Origin: Comamonas sp. KCTC 72670
GTDB lineage: Bacteria; Myxococcota; Myxococcia; Myxococcales; Myxococcaceae
NCBI GenBank assembly: GCA_014656495.1
Contig: BNCN01000002.1
Span: forward strand, 124,001-188,000
Reading direction: 5' to 3'
Length of the DNA stretch: 64,000 nucleotides
Of the stretch, positions 16,937 through 24,627 are shown piece by piece (within the stretch, counting starts at the first letter, position 1; every line of letters starts with the position of its first letter). The notes under the pieces are model-generated. The model was given only the letters and a program-made list of their open reading frames with translations. It ran no database searches and was not told where the DNA came from. Both the position numbers and the translations under genes were made by a program.

Positions 16937-19702
16937 TCAAGGGCACAGCGGGCTGCCGCCCAGGCCGGGTCCGCAGCCCTGGCCCACGCAGTACCGGGGC
17001 CCGCTGTCGACGACCTGCTGTCCGGCCGAGTCGCGCGGCACCTCCACGGTGCAGCGTCCCTCGGCCTGGTTGCCGGACGGGTCCGCGACCACGTAGTGCA
17101 CCGTGTAGACGCGGCCATCGCCGGCGTCGTCGCGCTCGGCGCGGAGCTGCACGGACGTGGCGTTCACCCGCACGTCGATGTCGTCGCAGGTGGTGCCGTC
17201 GCAGATGCCCGGGACGTCCTCGGACTCATCCGACGTCACCCGGAGGATGCGGCCGTACCGCTCCAGCGGCAGCTCACCCATACACGCGTCCCTCGCCGGG
17301 GCCGCGCACTCCGCCAAGGTCACCGTGCGGTACTGGTGGTCCGCCGGCCACAGCCGCTTGCCCCGGGAGGCACCCGGCACGGGCGCGCGGGTGTCTCGCA
17401 CCGTCACGGAGAAGGCGCAGCCACACGCGTTGCCGGAGCCGTCCGTCGCGTTGCAGTCCACCACCGAGCGGCCCAGGGGGAACCGGGAGCCCGCGGGCGG
17501 CGTGCACTCGACCTGCACCGGACCGCAGTTGTCCTCCGCGCGGGCCGTGTACGTGGCCTCCGCGCCGCCGCCCACGCACTCCAGCACCTGCGGACCCGGG
17601 CAGACGATGGACGGCAGCGTCGTGTCCACCACCGTCACCTTGGCCGTGCACACCGCGCTGTCCTCGCCGTCGAAGGCCGTCAGCGTCACCGGGTGACGAC
17701 CGAGCCCGAAGGAGCCGGAGCCCGACTGCGTCACGGTGAAGGGACCGGGCTGCCCATCCGGATCGTGACTGCCGTCATCCACGCTGGCCCGCGCCCGGCA
17801 CTGGGCATCCGCCTCCACCGTGACGTCGCGGCACAGCGCCACCGGCGGCACGTTGGGCGAGCACTCCATCTTCACCTGGGCCCGGGTGGTGTTGTTGTCC
17901 TCGCGGCACTCCAGCTCCCGTCCGGTGCCGGTGCCATCGTCATCCACCGACGCGAACACCAACACCCAGCCACCCGGAGGCGCATCGAGCGCAAGCTCCA
18001 CGGAGGTCTCCGCGCCGGCGTCCAGCGTGTGCGGCACCGTGGCCACGCCGAGCAGCGCGCCGCCCTCGTCCATCGCGTCCAGGTAGAAGGCCACCTTCAC
18101 GCCCGCCGAGGCTGGCGCATCGCCCTGGTTGCGCACCCGGGCCTGGAGCAGCACCGCGTCGTCACCCGCGCAGGTGGACGTTATCTGTCCGATGACGAGG
18201 TCCGGCGCCGCGAATGGCCGCACGCTGCCCGTGCCCTGGCTGTTGGTGCGGAAGGTGTTGAGGCCCGGCGCCAGCCAGTTGCTCACCGGGCGCGCGGGGA
18301 GGGTGCCGTCGTCATTCACGTTGGTGACGGAGTACGCGTGCTGGTTCCAGATGCGGCGCGTGTTCACCCAGCCGTCCTTGCGGTCGCGGTACACGCGGAT
18401 GCCCTGGAAGCTCCCGTAGCCGCAGGCCGTGTTCTGCGCGACGACGATTTCGGCGTTGCCGTCGCCGTCCACGTCCACGACCACCGGGTTCTCGTACGCG
18501 GTGCACGAGCTGTGCGGCGCCTCGAAGCGGACCTCGCCGGTGACGCCGTCGTAGATGCGCAGCGCCGTCTCGTCGGCGTAGACGACCTCGGCGCGACCGT
18601 CGCCCTCGAAGTCGAAGGTGGACGAGCCCGTTCGGTTGGAGCTGTGGTCCCGCGTCGGGCTCAGCCACTTCAGCGTGCCGTCCGCCTCGAACACGGCGTA
18701 GTGGGACGCGCCCGCCACGCCAATCTCGGGCTGACCGTCACCGTCGAAGTCCGCGATGTTGGGCGGCCCGCCCACGCCGCCGCCCGGGTGCTGCACGGTC
18801 CACTTCACCCGGCAGTTCGCGTCCATCAACGACACGTGGCCGTTCCACACCACCACCACTTCGCCCTCGGGGCCGGCGTCGAAGTTGCCCACGCCCGACA
18901 GGCCACCCTGGCCCAGCTCCGAGGCCTTGCACTTGAGCGTGCCGTCATGCCGGTAGATGGCGCGGCCGTTCACCACCTCCTGGAACCCGTCGCCGTCCAG
19001 GTCCACCGCGAAGGAGAGGGGGCCGGTGGCGTCGGGCGGGCTGCCCACGCCGTCGCTGCCCACCCAGCGGAGCGCCCCGGTGCTGTCATAGACATGGTTG
19101 CCGGCGATGAGCTCCACCGAGCCGTCACCGTCCAGGTCCGCCAGGGACACGCCGCCCCAGTCGAGCGGGGGGCCGTCCGCGCGGAACTTGAAGGCGCCGG
19201 TGTGCTCGAAGCAGATGATGCCGCGGGCGCTCTCGGGCACGGTGCACAGCTCCACCTTGCCGTCGCCGTCGATGTCGCCCGCGGCGACGGTGGCCGAGCC
19301 GCGCGTGCGATAGGCCGGGTCGGTGACGGCCCACAAGTCCGCGCCGTCCGCGCCGCTGATGGCGCGCAGCACGCCGTTCGTCTTGAAGTTCCAGCCCTCG
19401 AAGCTGTTGAACACGACGTCGGGGATGCCGTCCTGGTTGACGTCCACCACCACGGGCGTGGTCTGCACGTTGAGGTGGGTGGGCATCAGCGGGCTGGCCG
19501 TCCAGGCCCACTCCACCTCGGGCTCGAAGTGCGGTTCGAAGGGCGGGCGCACCTCGCACCGCGCCGCGGATTCGTCGACGGTGCTGCTGTTGTACGTCGG
19601 GGGCTCCTCGGGCGCCGTGGTGCTGGTGCATGCCGCCAGGCCCAGTGCGCCGAGCGTGAGCCACCGGCCCTGCCGCCCCTCCGACTTTCCTTGCTGCGCC
19701 AT
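16937..19702 (-). CDS. Lipoprotein with FG-GAP/VCBS repeats, CARDB and HYR domains
   Basis: A 921-residue predicted lipoprotein. The N-terminus MAQQGKSEGRQGRWLTLGAL ends in a lipobox ALGLAAC and a TSTTAPEEPP spacer. Residues about 75-460 hold repeated calcium-loop motifs of FG-GAP/VCBS type (DVNQDGIPDVVF, DIDGDGKVELC, DLDGDGSVELIAG, DFDGDGQPEIGV, DVDGDGNAEIVVA), suggesting a beta-propeller. A CARDB-like domain (DLVIGQITSTCAGDDAVLL) follows, then HYR-type immunoglobulin-like domains (DTTLPSIVCPGPQVLECVGG). This points to an adhesive or matrix-binding surface protein. The ATG at 19702 is set by the lipobox; a longer frame upstream has no signal. It lies on the opposite strand inside the polysaccharide cluster. 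Confidence 0.88.
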   Translation of the reverse strand: MAQQGKSEGRQGRWLTLGALGLAACTSTTAPEEPPTYNSSTVDESAARCEVRPPFEPHFEPEVEWAWTASPLMPTHLNVQTTPVVVDVNQDGIPDVVFNSFEGWNFKTNGVLRAISGADGADLWAVTDPAYRTRGSATVAAGDIDGDGKVELCTVPESARGIICFEHTGAFKFRADGPPLDWGGVSLADLDGDGSVELIAGNHVYDSTGALRWVGSDGVGSPPDATGPLSFAVDLDGDGFQEVVNGRAIYRHDGTLKCKASELGQGGLSGVGNFDAGPEGEVVVVWNGHVSLMDANCRVKWTVQHPGGGVGGPPNIADFDGDGQPEIGVAGASHYAVFEADGTLKWLSPTRDHSSNRTGSSTFDFEGDGRAEVVYADETALRIYDGVTGEVRFEAPHSSCTAYENPVVVDVDGDGNAEIVVAQNTACGYGSFQGIRVYRDRKDGWVNTRRIWNQHAYSVTNVNDDGTLPARPVSNWLAPGLNTFRTNSQGTGSVRPFAAPDLVIGQITSTCAGDDAVLLQARVRNQGDAPASAGVKVAFYLDAMDEGGALLGVATVPHTLDAGAETSVELALDAPPGGWVLVFASVDDDGTGTGRELECREDNNTTRAQVKMECSPNVPPVALCRDVTVEADAQCRARASVDDGSHDPDGQPGPFTVTQSGSGSFGLGRHPVTLTAFDGEDSAVCTAKVTVVDTTLPSIVCPGPQVLECVGGGAEATYTARAEDNCGPVQVECTPPAGSRFPLGRSVVDCNATDGSGNACGCAFSVTVRDTRAPVPGASRGKRLWPADHQYRTVTLAECAAPARDACMGELPLERYGRILRVTSDESEDVPGICDGTTCDDIDVRVNATSVQLRAERDDAGDGRVYTVHYVVADPSGNQAEGRCTVEVPRDSAGQQVVDSGPRYCVGQGCGPGLGGSPLCP

Positions 19703-19904
19703 TCCGCCTCCTCGAATGCCTGCCCGGCCCGCGACGTACCGGGCGGCCCAGGTATTCACTCGGATGGGTTCGGCGACCCACCCCCCAGGGTTGGCGGGTG
19801 TCGGATGTTCATCCCTGGCGCTTGGGAGTGACGGGTGGTTCACACAGGAGGGACGTGTCGCGGGCGTTGCAGGGCATGCGCCCGGACCGTTAAAGGGGGG
19901 GCCC

Positions 19905-20879
19905 ATGTCCGCCGCCAGTCTGCTCGACACCTTCCGCGTCCTCTCCTCGTTCGATCCGCCCCGTGGCGCGCTGCGAGGGGCGCCGTGGGAGGAGTACGTG
20001 GACTGGGCCATCGTCCAGGGCCTGGCGCCGCTGGCGGCCTACAACCTGGAATACCGGTTGGGCGCGGGCAACGCGCCGGAGTGGGCGCGGGACAAGCTGC
20101 TGAGCATCTACCAGGGCTCCGTCAACGACAACGTGATGAAGCTCGTGAACTTCAAGCGCATCGTGGGCGCGCTGGAGGGACGCAAGCTGCTGCTGATGGG
20201 CCCAGCCTCCTTCGCGGACACGCTCTATCCCCACGTGGGCTTCCGGCCCGTGCCCGAGCTCCAGATGCTGATGAAGCGCCTGGACGTGGAGGGCTTCGCC
20301 GGCTTCCTGGCCAACCACGAGTTCGCCCCGGAGCCCGACACCGAGAACAGCGGCGCCACGAAGGTGGTGTCGGATGGGCGCACCGTCATCCTGCTCTACT
20401 CGGACGTGCTGGGGCCTCAGCGCCGCGAGCAGGCGGCGGGCATCCTCGAGCGCGCCAAGCCGATGCGCGTCTACGGCCCCTCGCTGTTCCGGCCGGACCT
20501 GGAGGACGCGGTGCTGCTGGCGGCCATGGAGCACGCGCGCCAGGGGTACGCGGTGCCGTGGGTGTCCTTCATCGACCTGCGCGAGCTCGTCACCGGGGCG
20601 AAGTGGATGGGCGGCGTGTACTCGCGTCCGCTGGATGTCCCGGCGCTGCTGGCGCGGGCCAAGGAGTGGCGCCTGGAGCGGGCCCTCTACACGTCCCTGT
20701 CGATCGTCACGCGCCTGTTTCCGGAGGCCGCCCAGGACGCCACGGCCGCGTTGCCGCCGCTGCGCCGGGCGACGCGGGAGCTGCTGGACAGGACGGTGGT
20801 GGGTCCTGTCTGCACCCCCGGACGGACGTCCGCCCTCAAGGGGATGGAGCGGGTGCGCCGCTTGCTCACGGGTCAGTAA
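19905..20879 (+). CDS. Nucleotidyltransferase-like protein with degenerate active site
   Basis: A 324-residue protein related in layout to the nucleotidyltransferase-like protein encoded at 15155-16210: ALEGRKLLLMGPASFADTLYP aligns with that protein's VPVLLKGYGLALRLYP block. Where the other has DVDLLV, this one reads ELQMLMKRLDV, so the paired metal-binding aspartates are missing. The C-terminal third is helical (VPALLARAKEWRLERALY). ATG 19905 follows a strong purine-rich ribosome site (AAAGGGGGGG). It is probably a catalytically inactive relative with a structural or regulatory role, though a distant unrelated family is possible. Confidence 0.7.
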   Translation: MSAASLLDTFRVLSSFDPPRGALRGAPWEEYVDWAIVQGLAPLAAYNLEYRLGAGNAPEWARDKLLSIYQGSVNDNVMKLVNFKRIVGALEGRKLLLMGPASFADTLYPHVGFRPVPELQMLMKRLDVEGFAGFLANHEFAPEPDTENSGATKVVSDGRTVILLYSDVLGPQRREQAAGILERAKPMRVYGPSLFRPDLEDAVLLAAMEHARQGYAVPWVSFIDLRELVTGAKWMGGVYSRPLDVPALLARAKEWRLERALYTSLSIVTRLFPEAAQDATAALPPLRRATRELLDRTVVGPVCTPGRTSALKGMERVRRLLTGQ

Positions 20880-20982
20880 GGCTGGCTGCTCGACGGGCAT
20901 GCCGCGAGGGCCGGACGGGCTTCCTTTCGGACTCCCTCCCGGCGTATGAGTCCTCCAAGAGACATTCACTGGGGCTCCCTCA

Positions 20983-22281
20983 ATGCGTATTGCCATCATC
21001 GGAACCGGCTACGTCGGCCTTGTCGCGGGCACCTGCTTCGCGGACTCGGGCAACGACGTCACGTGCGTGGACATCGACGAGCGGAAGATCCGCATGCTCC
21101 AGGCGGGCGAAGTGCCCATCTACGAGCCGGGTCTGGAAGAGCTCATCAAGAAGAACGTGCGCGAGAAGCGCCTGTTCTTCACGCGAGACCTGGCCGAGGC
21201 GGTGACGAACGCGCAGGTCGTCTTCATCGCCGTGGGCACGCCCGAGGGTGAGAGCGGCGACGCCGACCTCCAGTACGTGCTGGCCGCCGCCGCGCAGATT
21301 GGCAAGGCGATGAAGCAGTACACGGTGGTGGTGGACAAGAGCACCGTGCCGGTGGGCACCGCGGACAAGGTGCGCGAGGCCATCCGCGCCGTGACGGACG
21401 TGGAGTTCGACGTCGTCTCCAACCCGGAGTTCCTCAAGGAAGGCGCCGCGCTGGACGACTTCCTCAAGCCGGACCGCGTCGTCATCGGCGTGGACTCCGA
21501 GCGCGCCCGCAAGGTGATGGGCGAGCTGTACTCGCCCTTCGTGCGCACCGAGAACCCGGTGCTGTTCATGGACACGCGCTCGGCGGAGCTGACGAAGTAC
21601 GCGGCCAACGCGATGCTGGCCACGCGCATCTCGTTCATGAACGACATCGCGGCGCTCTGCGAGAAGGTGGGCGCGGACGTGGACTTCGTGCGCAAGGGCC
21701 TGGGCTCGGACAAGCGCATCGGCTACCCGTTCCTCTTCCCGGGCGTGGGCTACGGCGGCTCCTGCTTCCCCAAGGACGTGAAGGCGCTGGTGGCCACCGC
21801 GCGTGACTACGGCCTGGAGCTGGACCTGCTGCGCGCGGTGGAGCGCACCAACGAGCGCCAGAAGAAGCTGCTGGTGAACAAGGCCACCAAGCACTACGGC
21901 TCGCTGGAGGGCCGCAAGTTCGGCGTGTGGGGCCTGGCCTTCAAGCCGAAGACGGACGACATGCGCGAGGCGCCGTCCATCGAGGTCATCGAGGGCCTCA
22001 TCGGCAAGGGCGCGCAGGTCATCGCGCATGACCCGGTGTCCCCGCACACCGCCAAGCGCGTCTTCGGCGAGCGCATCCGCTACGCGTCGGTGCCCTACGA
22101 GGCGCTGGAGGGCGTGGACGGCCTCTTCGTGGTGACGGAGTGGAACGAGTTCCGCCACCCGGACTTCGAGCGCATGAAGTCGCTGATGAAGTCGCCCGTC
22201 GTGTTCGACGGCCGCAACGTGTACGACCCGGCGCGCATGCGGGAGCTGGGCTTCACGTACTACGGCATCGGCCGGCGGTAG
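20983..22281 (+). CDS. ugd: UDP-glucose 6-dehydrogenase
   Basis: A 432-residue NAD-dependent enzyme converting UDP-glucose to UDP-glucuronate, a precursor for acidic polysaccharides. The N-terminal Rossmann motif MRIAIIGTGYVGLVAGTCF, substrate motif NPEFLKEGAALDDF at about 147-160 and catalytic cysteine motif GVGYGGSCFPKDVKAL at about 251-266 are intact. WGLAFKPKTDDMREAPS marks the C-terminal UDP-binding domain. UDP-N-acetylmannosamine dehydrogenases share this fold, but the overall length and motifs fit Ugd best. It stops three bases before the next acyltransferase, so the two are coupled. It implies a uronic acid in the polymer made by this locus. Confidence 0.95.
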   Translation: MRIAIIGTGYVGLVAGTCFADSGNDVTCVDIDERKIRMLQAGEVPIYEPGLEELIKKNVREKRLFFTRDLAEAVTNAQVVFIAVGTPEGESGDADLQYVLAAAAQIGKAMKQYTVVVDKSTVPVGTADKVREAIRAVTDVEFDVVSNPEFLKEGAALDDFLKPDRVVIGVDSERARKVMGELYSPFVRTENPVLFMDTRSAELTKYAANAMLATRISFMNDIAALCEKVGADVDFVRKGLGSDKRIGYPFLFPGVGYGGSCFPKDVKALVATARDYGLELDLLRAVERTNERQKKLLVNKATKHYGSLEGRKFGVWGLAFKPKTDDMREAPSIEVIEGLIGKGAQVIAHDPVSPHTAKRVFGERIRYASVPYEALEGVDGLFVVTEWNEFRHPDFERMKSLMKSPVVFDGRNVYDPARMRELGFTYYGIGRR

Positions 22282-22283
22282 CG

Positions 22284-23462
22284 GTGAGCGGTGGTCGTTC
22301 GCTCGACGCGCTCACGGGGCTGCGATTCTTCGCGGCCCTGCACGTCGTGTTGTTCCACTTCGCGGCGCCCACCCTGGGGTCGGCGCCGGAGGTGCTGCGG
22401 AACTGGGTGGGCGCGGGTTACGCCGCCGTGGGCGTCTTCTTCGTCCTGTCCGGCTTCGTGCTCGCCTGGAACTACCTGGACGCGGAGGGGCGCATGGAGA
22501 CGCCGCCGCGCGCCTTCTGGGCCGCCCGCGTCGCCCGCGTGTACCCCGTCTACGTGCTGGCCTTCCTCCTGGCCGCGCCCACCACCATCGCCGCGTCCGT
22601 GATGGACAATGGGTGGCTGGTGGCCGCTGGCAAGGCCACCATCGGCGGGCTGTGCACGTTGGCGCTGGTCCAGGCCTGGGTGCCCGTCGTGGCGCTTTAC
22701 TGGAACCCCCCCGGCTGGTCCGTGGCCGTGGAGGCCTTTTTCTACGGGGTGTTCCCGCACCTGGCGCGGGGACTGCCGCGCCTGCGGCCCTCGGTGTTGC
22801 CCGCGGCGCTGGTGGGGGCGTGGCTGCTCGGGTTGGCGCCGCCGGTCCTGTACCTGTGGCTGGACCCGGACCGCGTCGCCACCGTGAACGCGGGGACGTG
22901 GACCACCTGGTTGGCGGTGCTCAAGTTCAACCCCGTGATGCGGCTGCCGGAGTTCGTGTTCGGCGTGTTGCTGGGCTGGTATTTCGTGCGTGCGCGGGCG
23001 GCGGAACCGGCGAAGCAGGGGCGTGGCGCGGCGCAGGCCCTGGTGGGCGGAGCGCTGCTGGTCGCCGCGGGGATGGCTGCTCCACGGATACCGTTCCCCT
23101 TGATGCACAACGCGCTGCTGGTGCCCGCCTCCGGGCTGCTGGTGTACGGGCTGGCGAAGGGAGGGGGCGCCCTGGGCTGGCTCCTCTCCCGGCCGCTGCT
23201 GGTGCGATTGGGGGGCGCCAGCTACGCGCTCTATTTGCTGCAGTACCCGGCCTCGGAGGCGGCGAGAGCGCTGGCGCTCTGGGCGGGGTGGAGCCCCGCC
23301 GTGGCGCAGTTGCCCCTCCTGCTCGGGCTGGCGGTGCCCGCTTCGCTGTGGGTGCACCTCTACGTGGAGACGCCGCTCCGAGCGCGCGTCCGCGATGCCC
23401 TCGAGCCCTGGGTGGAGGAGGTTCCCCAGGCATCCACGAAGCCGTTCGTGTCCGGGGCCTGA
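22284..23462 (+). CDS. Acyltransferase family 3 (OafA/YrhL-like)
   Basis: A 392-residue multipass membrane O-acyltransferase. The N-terminus SLDALTGLRFFAALHVVLFH contains the family arginine and histidine, followed by GYAAVGVFFVLSGFVLAWNY and FWAARVARVYPVYVLAFLLA. About ten hydrophobic segments are visible. The GTG start is two bases after the ugd stop, consistent with coupled translation. It is the second acyltransferase in the locus, so the polymer may be acylated at more than one position. The acyl group and acceptor are unknown. Confidence 0.9.
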   Translation: MSGGRSLDALTGLRFFAALHVVLFHFAAPTLGSAPEVLRNWVGAGYAAVGVFFVLSGFVLAWNYLDAEGRMETPPRAFWAARVARVYPVYVLAFLLAAPTTIAASVMDNGWLVAAGKATIGGLCTLALVQAWVPVVALYWNPPGWSVAVEAFFYGVFPHLARGLPRLRPSVLPAALVGAWLLGLAPPVLYLWLDPDRVATVNAGTWTTWLAVLKFNPVMRLPEFVFGVLLGWYFVRARAAEPAKQGRGAAQALVGGALLVAAGMAAPRIPFPLMHNALLVPASGLLVYGLAKGGGALGWLLSRPLLVRLGGASYALYLLQYPASEAARALALWAGWSPAVAQLPLLLGLAVPASLWVHLYVETPLRARVRDALEPWVEEVPQASTKPFVSGA

Positions 23463-23480
23463 GGGGCAACGGCCCCCTCA
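23460..23480. terminator. Possible hairpin terminator at the end of the acyltransferase gene
   Basis: An inverted repeat that includes the stop codon (TGAGGGGC, loop AACG, then GCCCCCTCA with one extra C) lies between convergent genes. There is no T-tract on either side, so its role as an intrinsic terminator is uncertain. Confidence 0.35.
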
Positions 23481-23511
23481 CGATGTGAAACGTGCGAGGC
23501 CCGGGGGCGCC

Positions 23512-23787
23512 TCAGCGCGACAGGCCGCAGGCGCGCTTGCCTTCCTCGGTCTCGATGGCGCGGCAGTCGCAGCCCTCCACGAGCTCCTCACACACGGCCT
23601 CGTCCTCGGCCGTGGGCTCCACGCGGTTCTCCTCCTGGCCCGCGCGCCGGAGGCAGAGCTCCTTCTCCACCGAGTTGATGGAGCAGTCGCACAGCTTCTC
23701 GGACAGCTCGCGGCAGGCGCCCTTGCAGCCGGTGAGGCCGGAGAGGGCGGAACAGAGGAGGGCGGCGGTGACGATGAAACGGCGCAT
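23512..23787 (-). CDS. Small cysteine-rich lipoprotein
   Basis: A 91-residue predicted lipoprotein. MRRFIVTAALLCSALSGLTG followed by C forms a signal peptide with lipobox LTGC. The mature part of about 70 residues is acidic and has eight further cysteines arranged partly as CDC pairs (KLCDCSINS, EGCDCRAIE), suggesting disulfide bonding in the periplasm or at the surface. An in-frame start five codons upstream is possible but would weaken the signal peptide. It is convergent with the acyltransferase gene and divergent from the next. No known family was recognised. Confidence 0.7.
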   Translation of the reverse strand: MRRFIVTAALLCSALSGLTGCKGACRELSEKLCDCSINSVEKELCLRRAGQEENRVEPTAEDEAVCEELVEGCDCRAIETEEGKRACGLSR

Positions 23788-23892
23788 GGATGCGGCGAAC
23801 ATGCCAGAAGGTCCCCTGGATGCAAGCCGGCATCGAGCCCCGCGTGCGGGGGCGGATGCTAGGGTTGGCCGCCTGCTTCGCCCCAGGGGGAA

Positions 23893-24525
23893 ATGCCACC
23901 CATGTTGTCACTCATCGCCGTCGCACTGCTGGCCACCACGCCCACGCTGGCTTCTCATTCCTTGCTGACGCCGTCCGAGGCGCGCGCCGTCTCCGCCCGC
24001 CTGCTGGTGGCCCAGGCCCCGGAAACCGAGCGCCCGGAGGTGGACGCGCCTTCCGACACGCCAGCGCTCCGGCAGGAGGACCTCGACGCCCGCGCCCGCG
24101 AGCTGACGCTGCGGATTTCGAAGCTGCAGAGCGAGATTCGCACCATCGACACCAACTGGCCCACGGGCTCGCTGGTGATGGCGTATTCGGGCTACGTGCT
24201 CGCGCCGCTGCTGCTGTTGGGCATCCCCCTCATCATCTACGGGGTGAGCACGTCCAGCGACGACAACCGGGGCGCGCTGGTGGCCCTGGGCACGGGCCTG
24301 TCGGTGGGTGGTGCCGCGGGCGTGGGGTTGCTCATCGCGGGTATCACCCACGGGAGCAGGCGCGCGGCCGTCAACCGGGCCCACCGTGAGCAACTGGTCA
24401 ACGAGCGCATCGAACTGGAGGACGAGCTGCGCGACGTGAAGGCCCGCCGCGATGCGCGCGGTGCGTTGCAGACGCGGACCTGGACGCCGCGTCCCAGTCT
24501 GCCGCTGGTCGCCTTCGCGTTTTGA
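23893..24525 (+). CDS. Membrane protein with two coiled coils, unknown function
   Basis: A 210-residue protein. The N-terminus MLSLIAVALLATTPTLASHS looks like a cleavable signal. A helical, charge-patterned segment (DLDARARELTLRISKLQSEI) is followed by two membrane spans (VMAYSGYVLAPLLLLGIPLI, then LVALGTGLSVGGAAGVGLLI), and a second coiled-coil segment (RAHREQLVNERIELEDELRD). No catalytic motif is visible. It lies just upstream of the Wzy-like gene in the same direction, with 102 bases between, and may be a cluster-specific accessory protein. Function unknown. Confidence 0.75.
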   Translation: MPPMLSLIAVALLATTPTLASHSLLTPSEARAVSARLLVAQAPETERPEVDAPSDTPALRQEDLDARARELTLRISKLQSEIRTIDTNWPTGSLVMAYSGYVLAPLLLLGIPLIIYGVSTSSDDNRGALVALGTGLSVGGAAGVGLLIAGITHGSRRAAVNRAHREQLVNERIELEDELRDVKARRDARGALQTRTWTPRPSLPLVAFAF

Positions 24526-24627
24526 TGTCGGCTATCGAGCACGGCCGGTCCCCTGGCGGCTCGTACTGGAGGCGGGGGAGCGGGCCGGGGCGGAGGGTCC
24601 TGTGATACTCCCCGCATCCGTCTCCGC

